DNA of 49,417 bases from Neoconidiobolus thromboides FSU 785 (taxonomy: Eukaryota; Entomophthoromycota; Entomophthoromycetes; Entomophthorales; Neoconidiobolaceae): contig MU626404.1 of NCBI GenBank assembly GCA_025603075.1, positions 1-49,417 on the forward strand. Reading direction: 5' to 3'. The notes beneath the pieces are model-generated. The model ran no database searches. It was given only the letters and a program-made list of their open reading frames with translations, and was not told the origin of the DNA. A program made the position numbers and the translations under genes. How positions within the stretch are numbered: position 1 is the first letter of the stretch; each line of letters opens with the position of its first letter. Positions 34,156-43,928 of this stretch are shown in pieces.

Positions 34156-34554
34156 GTATAATTTCAAATAGTTAAATCAGGTAATCTAATAAAAATTATT
34201 TCAATAAGTACCACTAAAAAACCCTATCTCGTAGAGCATAAAGTATAGCACTCCAAAACAAGCGTTTTGCTGTAAAATGCTAAACAAGTTTCTATAGCTA
34301 CATAATGAGATTTAATAAATTATAAATTTATTATAATAGCCAATTGAAATAAGGCTGACATATTATTGCTATACTAAATTTATTGTAGATAAAAGGAAGG
34401 ATCAATTAAGAATTAATTAAGTAATTCAAAGCATTGAAGTAAATAAGATCATCATAATGGTCTAAATAAAAAATATTTTAATCATCAAGGGTATTTAAAA
34501 AGGTATCGCTATTGGATAGAGAATTCCAATAAGCTCAACCGTAGCTGTTATCGT
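34156..34554. other. 3' flank of paralogue D, no gene seen
   Basis: AT-rich, stop-dense. No feature recognised. Confidence 0.45.
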
Positions 34555-35163
34555 TCAAAAAATATAATCATCAAATTGGATATCTATATCATTATCGATT
34601 TCATTGTAGATTTGATAATCAGTTAGAGAAGGAAGAGTAAAATCATCAGGTACATTGCTTTTAATAATGTTAGTATCTTTGATAGTCAAAGAGCTTAATT
34701 GTTTTTTGGGTATTTTAAATTTTAATTTAAACTTCCTTCGAAGCTTGGATAGCCAAAGGGTATCTGCAATAAAATGAGATTGATTTAGCTCATTTGCTAT
34801 TTTTTGAGCTTTCATAATAATTTTATCACTATCGTAATCTGGAGCTAATTTAAGAAATCCTTGTTCATCTTTTTCTGCGTCCTTGGTGCACCATTCAATT
34901 ACTCTTTTTTCAAGTATGTTGAACTCATTTTTTCTAACACGCTTCCTTAAATCATTTTCAACTCCTTCACTCAATGTAAGTAGTCTTTCTTTATTAGTAA
35001 TGATTTTTGATACTGTACTTCTTCCTATATTAAACATATTTGAAATGTATTGATTTGTGCTTCCAGCTTTGTGTAGTCTTATTATTTCTAGCTTCTGGGT
35101 CATATCCAATACATTCCTTTCTTTATGTTTTAGTTCAGTACCTTGATTGCTAGTATTAGGCAT
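34555..35163 (-). CDS. CENP-B/psq-type DNA-binding protein, paralogue D
   Basis: Intronless minus-strand gene, 202 residues. First HTH at about 22-65 (LEIIRLHKAGSTNQYISNMF, IGRSTVSKIITNKE); its recognition helix has Ser for Thr and the preceding turn is the most diverged of the set. Second HTH at about 80-155 (LEKRVIEWCTKDAEKDEQG, WLSKLRRKFKLKFK). The tail is short and acidic, ending in repeated Asp/Ile, unlike the Asn-rich tails of A-C. TATATATATA on the minus strand at about 35200-35210 lies 40 bp upstream. Inverted relative to A-C. Confidence 0.8.
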   Translation of the reverse strand: MPNTSNQGTELKHKERNVLDMTQKLEIIRLHKAGSTNQYISNMFNIGRSTVSKIITNKERLLTLSEGVENDLRKRVRKNEFNILEKRVIEWCTKDAEKDEQGFLKLAPDYDSDKIIMKAQKIANELNQSHFIADTLWLSKLRRKFKLKFKIPKKQLSSLTIKDTNIIKSNVPDDFTLPSLTDYQIYNEIDNDIDIQFDDYIF

Positions 35164-35632
35164 TGATTTTATTTTTTTAAATCTATTATTGTTTTAAACT
35201 ATATATATATTAATGGGAGGCTATTTTATAATAGTCAAATGCTCTAATCTTATAATAAAAATTATGAACACATATACTAATAGTATTATATTTGGTATTT
35301 GATATGTTTATAATATTATCTTATGATGCTTCATCCTTTCTGATAACTTCAATTCTTTATTAGAAGCTTCTTTTCTATAAAGAATAATTATAAAAGTTTT
35401 GATTCGCTTATCATTTTGTTTTTTTTGATAAAACTCAATAGCGGTGTAACATAATGAATTGATTATAAGCCACATTTACTATAACTAATCAATATAGTCA
35501 ATCTGTTGAGGACACAGTGACGTTCTCTCAAATTTCGTCATCAGAGCTAATAACAAATATTCAAAACTTTATTTAAATTTGTCTATATTAAATGTAATAT
35601 TTAACATTATTAATTCTAATTGCTTTAGAACG
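35164..35632. other. Upstream region of paralogue D
   Basis: Apart from the TATA box near 35200-35210, nothing recognised. Confidence 0.4.
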
Positions 35633-35739
35633 ATATGGGGATGTTTTTTTTGGCTTCATTATTTTTTCTATCTTTTAAGCACTATTTGAGTGGAAAAATT
35701 GTTAGTAAAATTCTCAAATACAAAAACACATCTCCATAT
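35633..35739 (+). mobile_element. Short inverted-repeat element, copy 14
   Basis: Close to the family consensus: ATATGGGGATGT left, core TTAAGCACTATTTGAGTGG, right ACATCTCCATAT. Lies 470 bp upstream of paralogue D. Confidence 0.9.
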
Positions 35740-36210
35740 ATAGATTTAAATCAATTGTTTAAGCTATTTATAACTAAATGATTATACTATGGTTGCTATA
35801 AAAAATGCTCTTGTATAGTAGTGATAATTATTGCCATAAGAGCAAAAACATATATACAAATTCTGATATTCTTGAACATTAAATCAAAAGGATATCAGAA
35901 ATAATTAAATATCAACAATTATTTTGAATTTACATTGTTACCATGAAAAGCTGATATTCTATACTACCAGAAAAATTAATACTTCTAGCCAATCAAATAT
36001 AAAGAACTACTATTAGGTCAAAACTCGAATTTATTGATTTTATAGTTTCTATAAAGAAAACTAGTGATCAAAAATGATACTTTTTATAATATAAAAAAGG
36101 TAAAATAGTCATTTGTTTTAAAATAGGACCACTTTAAACTATAGAAATTAGCGAGAGGGGCAGAAGAATTAAGCTCAAAGCCAAAGTCTATCTCGTATTT
36201 CTATAGTAAC
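35740..36210. other. Intergenic sequence, no gene seen
   Basis: Nothing supported. Confidence 0.4.
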
Positions 36211-36434
36211 ATGTCTACGAATTTTGCGTTCTCTTCTTCAAATGGCAAACCTGTAGCTCAAGTTAAAACCCGAGTTAAAAATATGGAATATTCTTTTTTG
36301 AAGAAGTGTATAATACATGGGAAATATAGCCGTTGTTTGTTTATTGGGAAATTACAAGGACTGGAAAAAAGAATGCGAAAGAAAAAATAAATGAATTTAT
36401 TTGGAACTATTGTGCTCAAGACAATGCAAATTAA
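36211..36434 (+). pseudogene. Decayed CENP-B/psq-type paralogue (probable)
   Basis: An ATG-initiated frame of 59 codons (36211-36390) holds MEYSFLKKCIIHGKYSR, which aligns with the first helix of paralogue B, and GLEKRMRKK, which aligns with DLRKRIR of the linker. The region for the recognition helix appears deleted. A frame change then gives INEFIWNYCAQDNAN, matching the WC-KDA motif of the second HTH, followed by a stop. The similarity is short and judged by eye. Confidence 0.45.
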
Positions 36435-36928
36435 TTTGTAATAAACATAAGGTTAAATGGATGTACCAGCCCTAAAAGGTTTATCTTCGAACAAATAACT
36501 CATAAGGCTGAAAAGTATAGTATTAGTGGCCACAACTGACTTCTAGCTTTGATCTGGATTCAAATTACAATCTAGTTGGTTTAAGTTAATCTGAGCCTAC
36601 AAAACAATTTAGTATCTATATGTAATACTTGAGACATATGCTTACAAATTCAAGCTCAACAATACTCAAGTTTATGAAAGAACTTAAATAGTTGCCTAAT
36701 TAACTTAAATAAGATGTATATTAATTTTTTTTCAAAGTTTATATGAAAAAAGTTCTAATCCAATAAATATATGTTAGTGTTTTTTAATACAACTAGTAAA
36801 CTTATATATATGAATTACATATACAATATTTAATAGAACTTTCCATAAGCAAAAAATGTTATAGGTTTTTGTATTTAATCAAATGTTTCAAAAATCTTTG
36901 TGCTAGATTTAAGATAAATATTAAGGCT
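36435..36928. other. Intergenic sequence, no gene seen
   Basis: 3' continuation of the decayed paralogue; no further homology noticed. Confidence 0.4.
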
Positions 36929-37033
36929 GTGAGGATGTATTTTTATGTTCAAGAATTTTACTAACAAATTTTCCACTCAAATAGCGCTTAAAAAACGGGA
37001 AAATAATGAAACCAAAAAAACAGCCCCCTGTAA
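36929..37033 (-). mobile_element. Short inverted-repeat element, copy 15
   Basis: Core ACTCAAATAGCGCTTAAAAA intact; ends mutated (TGTGAGGATGTA and ACAGCCCCCTGT). It lies 240 bp after the stop of paralogue E. Confidence 0.8.
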
Positions 37034-37271
37034 TATAAAAGTTCGATGATAAAATTATTATCGTTCTGTTTTGGAAATTTAGCATTAATCAAAATTTTTA
37101 TTAATTTAATACTTATGGGCAATACTTTTGTTATAATATAGCGTTAGACTCTGTCAATGGTAATTAGAGTTGGTTTCATGAATCTATATCTCGCAATTAC
37201 TGATGTTTAGTGATTCCTTCAACACTACTATAAATAATCTCCATAAAATGAAATAATTTATGACTAAATGG

Positions 37272-37766
37272 CTATTTAGAATCATGGTATTTAGATACAA
37301 AATCGTCTTTATTTAATATAATATACCTATTTTTTCTATATCTCTTTTCACTCATCTTAAACTTTAGCTTATACTTCCTACGAAATCTAATAAGCCAACT
37401 ATTATCAATAGTCAAATTATTGATGCTTAGCTCTTCTAATAAAGTTTTTGCCTTATTTGCAATAACGTCTCCTGTGATATCCTCATTTAATCTTAGGAAG
37501 CTATCAGTCGTTAATATAGCGCCTTCGGAGCAAAGTTGTAGCAGTCGATTTTCCAGATGGTCATATCCCGTTAACCGAATCCTTTTCCTTAATTTATTAA
37601 ATACACCTTCCTTAAGTAACTTGATTTTATCCTTATTCAAAATGATTTTAGTTACCGTACTTCTCCCAATCTTGAATTGCTCAGCAATAGTTTTATGGGG
37701 AAAACCTTGGTCAGCTTGTTTAATAATTTCTAATTTGGTGGATATATCAATAGCTTTACGGCTCAT
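37272..37766 (-). CDS. CENP-B/psq-type DNA-binding protein, paralogue E (minimal)
   Basis: Intronless, 164 residues: practically only the two-HTH DNA-binding region with no tail. First HTH at about 9-52 (LEIIKQADQGFPHKTIAEQF, IGRSTVTKIILNKDK), second at about 65-140 (LENRLLQLCSEGAIL, WLIRFRRKYKLKFK). It shares KEGVFNKLRKR, EGAIL and an I-x-GD-x-I-x-NK stretch with paralogue F, so E and F form a subfamily distinct from A-D. A protein with only the binding domain could compete with longer paralogues; this is inference. TATATAAAC on the minus strand (37828-37836) is about 62 bp upstream. Confidence 0.8.
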   Translation of the reverse strand: MSRKAIDISTKLEIIKQADQGFPHKTIAEQFKIGRSTVTKIILNKDKIKLLKEGVFNKLRKRIRLTGYDHLENRLLQLCSEGAILTTDSFLRLNEDITGDVIANKAKTLLEELSINNLTIDNSWLIRFRRKYKLKFKMSEKRYRKNRYIILNKDDFVSKYHDSK

Positions 37767-40334
37767 TTTGATTACATCTATGTAAAATAAGCCAATCTTT
37801 TTTAAGCTGATTTTGTATATTAGACTGTTTATATAATGTTAAACTGTTCCTTAATCCTCATGCTTTGAAGTTGTAAATAATATTTCTATTTAGAATATTT
37901 CATACAACCATTGCTAATTTTTACAGAAAATGTTTTCATATTGATGCTTTACTGTCGATATTCATTCCAAAGAACTTCATATAAGTTACTCTAAAACTCA
38001 AAATTATTATTTGGTTATTAAAAATACCTCTTTGATTATGCTTTTTGTTACTTTTCGATAACCCATATTTGCTTTTCATCTTAAATTTTGTAGCTCTTTC
38101 ATTTAACTCTACATAATATATATTATTAAAATGCTTAATATTTTACAAAAGAGAAAAAATGGATAATAAACGAAACTATGTAGAATGCTTATACGCTAAA
38201 GTAACTCCTCTTGATATAATAGTAAAATATTTTAGGGAAATGAAATGTGAATTTTTTGAGGCAGAGTAATTAATTAAAATGAACTTTAGCTATTCACATA
38301 TTGCGAAGTGACTAGTACCATTATTAAATGAATGGACTTTACCTGAGCTATTGCTTTATGTTTCGAGAGGTAGCAAAATTTATCTAAATAAAAAATAGAG
38401 GAGGTACTGATATAGGTAAAAAACCAAAAATGAGGCTCATGTGAAGCCTAAAAAGCAAAGATATAAATAATAGGAACGTTCTAAAACCTGATGATACAAA
38501 TTAATAGGAAAGGGAAAAAGTAAAGACAGTAATTTATTAAGCTAAATCAAATTTAACAGTCAAACCCTTCATATAACTAGAAAAGGAAAATTTAGTTGTT
38601 TATCTTTCCCATAGGGGCACTTAGGGGCTACATATAACTAAAAAAACCATATTATTTAATTCCAACTTAATCTGTCAATTTTAGGAAAAATATCAAACCG
38701 CAATTTTTATAAAATACAAAAACGTTAGCTAAAAAAAGTGAAATTATATCTATAGTTTAGGTTTCGTCATTTGTTCTGTTATTTAAAACTATAGCAAAAG
38801 GTTTTTTGGCTTTAAGTTTATATGGCTTCTGTAATTATTGGGTTATCATATAAGAATATAGCATATAAACTATTCTAAATAGTATATTATCTCCCGCTAT
38901 AATATTACACTTCTTTGAAATATTGAATAATTAATCTAATTAAAAATATATCTCTTTTTAATATATTTTATTCAAGTTTTTTTGAAAAATTGCGTTTAAT
39001 ACAGTTAACACTTTCAATACCATATACTATCATTATTTATACTCAATGTTTGGCCTTTATTTATTTTTTTTGACCCATATAATATATGGTAATTTTTACT
39101 GCTGTCATATCTTCTAAAGGATGGGGATCCTGTAAATATAACAAAGTCATAGTATAAGAAGATATTATATTATCATCTTCAATTGCAGAGACCAATGCCT
39201 TTTCAAATAAACTTTTGATTTGATTTTTGTTTAAATTATACTTTGTAGATTAATTTTTAACAGCAACTTGATTTTAAAATTTGGACTCAATCTTTATTTG
39301 GTTCTTAATTTGGTATATATTAAAAGCAATAGGATCACATATCATAGTTTGGCCGTTTTAAAATGATTAATTTTAATACATAGAAGAACAATATTTCTAT
39401 TTAGAAATAGGCTTCAAAGGTAATTCAAAGGTAATTCAAAGGTAGTAGTTGATTTAATCTGGCTTTTTTAGTTTTATTCCTTCCAAAAAGGAATACCAAA
39501 CTATTTATAAAATTCAAGAAATCCTACTTAATTATATATATGTTCGGGGTGTTTTTTCTGAATATAAAATTAATTGTGTATGATATTGTAGACAAAAAGA
39601 TCCTGTACGTTTTATTGGTGAAGAAAGCTATTGGATACAAAAGCAAAGAATATTATAAGTAGCATTACATATGATTACAGTCAAAGGCCATTAAAGAATA
39701 TAATGGTTGCGTTCTTATCAGGTTTTTGAACTTTAGTATTTTAGTTATCATTCAAATAATTACATTAGAACAAAACAGGAATCTCAAAGTCCCCCTATTT
39801 TGATTATTTGTACGCAACAAAAGTTAAAATAATACAGCTCAATTGCTAAATTATATAAAATCAGTAGTCAGTCATGTCAGAATCCGATATATAATCACCT
39901 TTAACAATGTTATCATAATATTACACTATTGTTGAGAAATAAAAGGTTTACACAAGTCAGTAATAAAGAAGATCGAATGGGAATAACCATAAATTTATAG
40001 TAACATCTATAAGAACATTTAACGTGCCTAAATGACAATCTAATAGTGATTAAAGTAAAAGAAAAGGTGACCAAATTTAAGGTATTTTATACAAAGTAAT
40101 GTAAAATAATCCTTGGAAGAGAAATTCCTTAATTAAATAAAATATTTTAATCGAAGTGTTTAAATTATTTAAAGCAGGGAATAAAAAACAATGGTTCTTA
40201 TCAATAGCAATACTTTTCTTTACTTGTTATTAATATTTACTCTAATAATTACACATAAAATTTAGGATTTCCAGATATATATAAGCGAAAAGCCAGTACA
40301 AACTTCAAAAGGTTTTAGTTTTTAAAAAATAATT
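37767..40334. other. Long intergenic region between paralogues E and F
   Basis: No open gene in 2.5 kb. A doubtful relic lies near 38160-38400. A three-unit direct repeat of TTCAAAGGTAA lies at 39413-39444. TATATATAAG at 40275-40284 precedes paralogue F by about 50 bp. Confidence 0.4.
39413..39444. repeat. Three-copy 11-bp direct repeat
   Basis: TTCAAAGGTAA three times, the last unit altered at its end. Too short to classify. Confidence 0.6.
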
Positions 40335-41312
40335 ATGTCTCGTAGGTTCGTAGATTTAGATACCAAATTAAATATTATTAAACTAGCCGAAAAGGGATTA
40401 TCACACAAAGACATTGCTAACCATTATGATATTGGAAGGAGTACAGTGACAAATATAGTTTTAAACAAAAGTAAGGTGGAGAATATCAAGGAGGGAGTTT
40501 TCAATAAATTGAGAAAAAGAGTGCGTGCTACAGAATATGATGATTTGGAAAATCGAGTACTTCAATTCTGTACAGAAGGAGCTATACTTATGTCTAATGG
40601 AATACTTAAACTTAGAGATGACATTGATGGTGATATTATTATAAATAAAACAAAAGAGCTACTAAAAACACTAAATAATGATGGTATTGTTATTAATAAT
40701 AACTGGTTAGCTAAGTTTAGAAGAAAGTATAAGCTCGCTTTCAAAATAATCAAAAAAAGAATGGACCCTAAAGATAACTGCATATCCTATGGGGAGTACA
40801 TAATTGAACCTGATGTCTCTAAATATCCTTTAAATAATTACCAGCATAGCTCAAACCTAAGCAATTCATATCCCAATAGCGACTCCTTTAATGACAATCC
40901 AGTGTTACCAATAGTAACATATCCAGAGTTTGTTGGTACAAATGTAACAGGTTCCAATATACATCAAAGCAGTACTGAAATTCATAGAAGATTTAATAGT
41001 CATATATATAAAGACCATATGCCAAACAATTTTACATATGCGAACTCTCTTGGGCTTGTTTCAAATATTGATAATAGTTATAGTGCAGCTAGTTTACTAC
41101 ATCCTAATTACCGGTCTTTCCCGCTAGTAATAACCAGTAAACCAATCCATGTTTTAAATGTTCCGTACAACTATACTAATCTAAGCTCGCCTACTCTTTC
41201 TTTTTCAAATAATTCTTTAGACCAGTTTAATAATCATATAGTTCCTTCAAATTTTACTACTAATGAAGTTTGTAACTACTACTATATAAACACCTCAACC
41301 ACTAGGATTTGA
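40335..41312 (+). CDS. CENP-B/psq-type DNA-binding protein, paralogue F
   Basis: Intronless, 325 residues. First HTH at about 9-52 (LNIIKLAEKGLSHKDIANHY, IGRSTVTNIVLNKSK), second at about 65-140 (LENRVLQFCTEGAIL, WLAKFRRKYKLAFK). Closest to paralogue E, from which it differs by a ~180-residue Ser/Asn/Pro/Tyr-rich tail, so a tail was gained or lost between them. No DDE domain. Good TATA box at 40275-40284. E and F point away from each other across 2.5 kb. Confidence 0.82.
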   Translation: MSRRFVDLDTKLNIIKLAEKGLSHKDIANHYDIGRSTVTNIVLNKSKVENIKEGVFNKLRKRVRATEYDDLENRVLQFCTEGAILMSNGILKLRDDIDGDIIINKTKELLKTLNNDGIVINNNWLAKFRRKYKLAFKIIKKRMDPKDNCISYGEYIIEPDVSKYPLNNYQHSSNLSNSYPNSDSFNDNPVLPIVTYPEFVGTNVTGSNIHQSSTEIHRRFNSHIYKDHMPNNFTYANSLGLVSNIDNSYSAASLLHPNYRSFPLVITSKPIHVLNVPYNYTNLSSPTLSFSNNSLDQFNNHIVPSNFTTNEVCNYYYINTSTTRI

Positions 41313-41500
41313 TTTTTCGGTTTAATCTTTCATTCTAACTTCGAATTTTACCTACCCTATAGGTACTCTTTCTTTTACTTTATGCTATCTAAAGTTAATT
41401 TTTGTTGAAAAGTTTGAGAGGATAGAATCCTCAAGTAATCAGTCATCTATTGTTTTTAGCTTTAATTTTTCAAAATGAAGTAATTTGTTTTTTATTTAAG

Positions 41501-41595
41501 TATATAGGGATGTTTTTTTGATTTCGTTGCTTTTTTCATTTTTTAAGCACTATTTCAGCTGAAAGATTAGTAAAATTCTTAAACAATAAAAGTCA
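41501..41595 (+). mobile_element. Short inverted-repeat element, copy 16 (right end lost)
   Basis: Left end TATATAGGGATGT and core TTAAGCACTATTTCAGCTG present; sequence diverges after TTAAACAATAAAAG, so the right inverted repeat is missing. Confidence 0.75.
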
Positions 41596-42075
41596 GAATT
41601 TATCACTAAATTCAGTTACCATAGTCACTATTACATATGTAATACTCTTAAGTTTAATTTCAAGAAGGTTTTATCGATTGAATCCTGTATAATAGACAAC
41701 ATAATGCTTTTTCCCACTTTTTTATACAATCTAGAATAAAAAGAGTATATTTACTACTTCTAATGATAAGGATGAGATAAACATATTTAATTTTGATACT
41801 AAATATTAACTCAATTACAAAGGCTTCTTTATTGAAATACAATTTATTCATTTTCAAAAAATAAATAATAGTAGTATAGCACTAGGGTTTTTTTTTCTGA
41901 TAATTTTTATACTACAATAACATAATACTAGATAAATCACATAAATATTTAATTATTTTTAGTTGTTTATATCTTTATGATTTAGTTGGCATTATAATAT
42001 TTCTAACTTTTGTACAGTTTATTAAAAATAAAATAAAATAAAATAACTTATAACTTTGCTAGTTTTATGACATAT
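41596..42075. other. Intergenic sequence, no gene seen
   Basis: A 65-codon minus-strand frame at 41660-41857 has no motif and is not supported. AAAAT units occur near 42022-42044. Confidence 0.4.
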
Positions 42076-42178
42076 ATATAGGGATGTTTTTTTTTATTTC
42101 ATTACTTTCCCGTTTTTTAAGCGCTACTTGAGTGGAAAGATTGTTAGTAAAATTGTTAAAAAAAATACATCCCTATAT
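42076..42178 (+). mobile_element. Short inverted-repeat element, copy 17
   Basis: Symmetric ends ATATAGGGATGT and ACATCCCTATAT, core TTAAGCGCTACTTGAGTGG. Confidence 0.9.
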
Positions 42179-43058
42179 GCAATTTTTTTAACTAAGAATT
42201 TTTTTATAATATTTATTTTGATTTGCAGATTGATTTTTCTTGAAAGTTAGTGTGCAATATGATTGGTTAAAACATGGCTTCAATTTTTGATCATTATTAA
42301 GCTGAGATCTCAACAAATGTTATAAAATCAATCAATCTGTAATCCAATTTCAACAATATAAACTAATGATGCTTAACAAACAAACACTGTAATTAACAGC
42401 CGAATAAAGTAAGTGTTTATTCCATAATCTTTTGATATTGATAAGAAATAGGATCTTCATGTTATAGATAGCAATAATTAAAAAGTTATTAGTTATTATG
42501 AAATAATAAGTGTATTTATTAAAAATATAGGAATTTAGTAGTACTTTTGTTTAAACAAAGGTTAAAAGACATAAAATAAAAGCTATATATCAAAAATGAT
42601 TGATCAAATATATTGGTGAGTGCTCAAAAGTTGGAGAACGTAAACTTTTTATTAAAAAATCCTTAATATGTTTGATCCTAATACACTATCACATCAAATA
42701 ACGTTTTGGGTAAATAAAATTTTGAAGTTATAAAAAAATTAATTGAATTTCTTGATTACTTCCAAATATAGTTATACAACTAATAATCATTATAGGCTGT
42801 TACTATTCTATTGCGAGATAATTGTTTGTTCATTTAAAAAATATTTTTTGCTAAAACCAAGTCAAAACGTTAAATTTAGACTATGAAAAAACTAAACAAG
42901 CAAATAACTAGCTCTTAAAACTACTACAAATCAGATCGTAATAGTGTTGTAACAGTCGTAAAGAATAAATAATTCATAAATTCTACAAAACAATATAAAA
43001 ACAAAATCCAAGTCAAAATCATTTTTATTTTTATTTTTATTTTTTTTAAATATTAAGG
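42179..43058. promoter_or_regulatory. Intergenic region and promoter of the small secreted protein
   Basis: TATAAAAA at 42994-43001 lies 58 bp before the ATG, and an ATTTTT tract (43020-43046) fills the leader. Nothing else seen. Confidence 0.45.
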
Positions 43059-43361
43059 ATGAAATTCTCTGGTAGTATTTTAGTCCTATTAAACTTAAGT
43101 TTATTACTTGGTAAACCAGTGAAAAAGCATGTCAATCCAGAAGGAATAAATTATAGATCAATCCCAGAAGATGATCCCGGTTCTGAGTTCCTTTCTCCTG
43201 TACCTGAATATAAAGCTGGTCCCTGTTCCGTCAATGTGGATTTTGCAGTTTGTGCTGATTTTTCAAATATCAATCAATGTATTGATGGCAATTGGTCTTC
43301 TAGTCCTTGTGAGCAAGGTAAAATTTGTCAAATTACAAGCTTTGGTCATAGGTGTTCTTAA
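43059..43361 (+). CDS. Small secreted cysteine-rich protein, CBM19-like
   Basis: 100 residues. Signal peptide at 1-18 (MKFSGSILVLLNLSLLLG) ahead of a short acidic linker with prolines. The C-terminal ~45 residues contain six cysteines with CADFSNINQCIDGNWSSSPC, then CEQGKICQ and a final C. The N-G-W and PC-x-x-G-x-x-C pattern resembles carbohydrate-binding module 19, a chitin-binding module of fungal chitinases. Here it is not attached to a catalytic domain, so it may coat chitin or act as an effector-like lectin. The fold assignment rests on cysteine spacing and is moderate. Confidence 0.65.
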   Translation: MKFSGSILVLLNLSLLLGKPVKKHVNPEGINYRSIPEDDPGSEFLSPVPEYKAGPCSVNVDFAVCADFSNINQCIDGNWSSSPCEQGKICQITSFGHRCS

Positions 43362-43928
43362 TATCTTAATAAATACACTCTTTATAAGTTTATTGAAGGT
43401 TGTCCATATGGTGTTGAATTGTTTTAATTTACAGGCTATAGATTCGCAACTTCACTTTATGAAGTTGCGAGTTCTCTTAATAAAATTGCAAGTAGTGTTA
43501 TAAGTTTGTTTTTCTAAAGTCAATTAATTAATCAATTTGGACACCTTCATATTGGTATTTAAATTAATCAAGTTTTCAATAAATTGATAAATAAAGTAAT
43601 ACGATAATTTTTATTTTGAAATACACTTTAGCATAAATATGTTTTAATTTTATTTAAAATAAACTTTGAAACATTATTTTAGACTTAAGTTGTTTTTTAC
43701 TGTCCAGTTGTATTTGTTACTAACTCTGGTTTTGATTTTAACTATAATTATAGAAATAAATACAAAAATAGAACTAAAATAGTTACCGAGCACTATCGCC
43801 ATGTAAGTTAATTATTATATTATTATAAACTATATCAAAGATTTAAACTGATAGCTCAAAAATAATAGCTTTATTTTATCCCAATATTAAACTTACCACA
43901 TGCAATAAACTTGTATCTAAATCTGATC
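43362..43928. other. 3' flanks of two converging genes, with a stem-loop
   Basis: Contains the perfect inverted repeat at 43444-43470. No gene seen. Confidence 0.45.
43444..43470. terminator. Perfect 11-bp stem-loop downstream of the secreted protein
   Basis: TCGCAACTTCA and TGAAGTTGCGA flank CTTTA. It sits 83 bp after the stop codon, in the likely 3' untranslated region. It might affect mRNA stability or 3'-end formation; only the inverted repeat itself is seen. Confidence 0.4.

Noticed and set aside
38160-38400. Possible eighth CENP-B-like relic
   Set aside because: Pieces such as LIKMNFSYSHIAK and TSTIIK recall the first HTH, but they are in different frames with stops; too short to support.
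27245-41312. The six CENP-B-like genes as intact transposons
   Set aside because: No DDE domain in any frame near them, and the short elements do not bracket them as matching terminal repeats at constant distance.
41660-41857. 65-codon minus-strand frame
   Set aside because: No motif; composition is that expected from AT-rich non-coding DNA.
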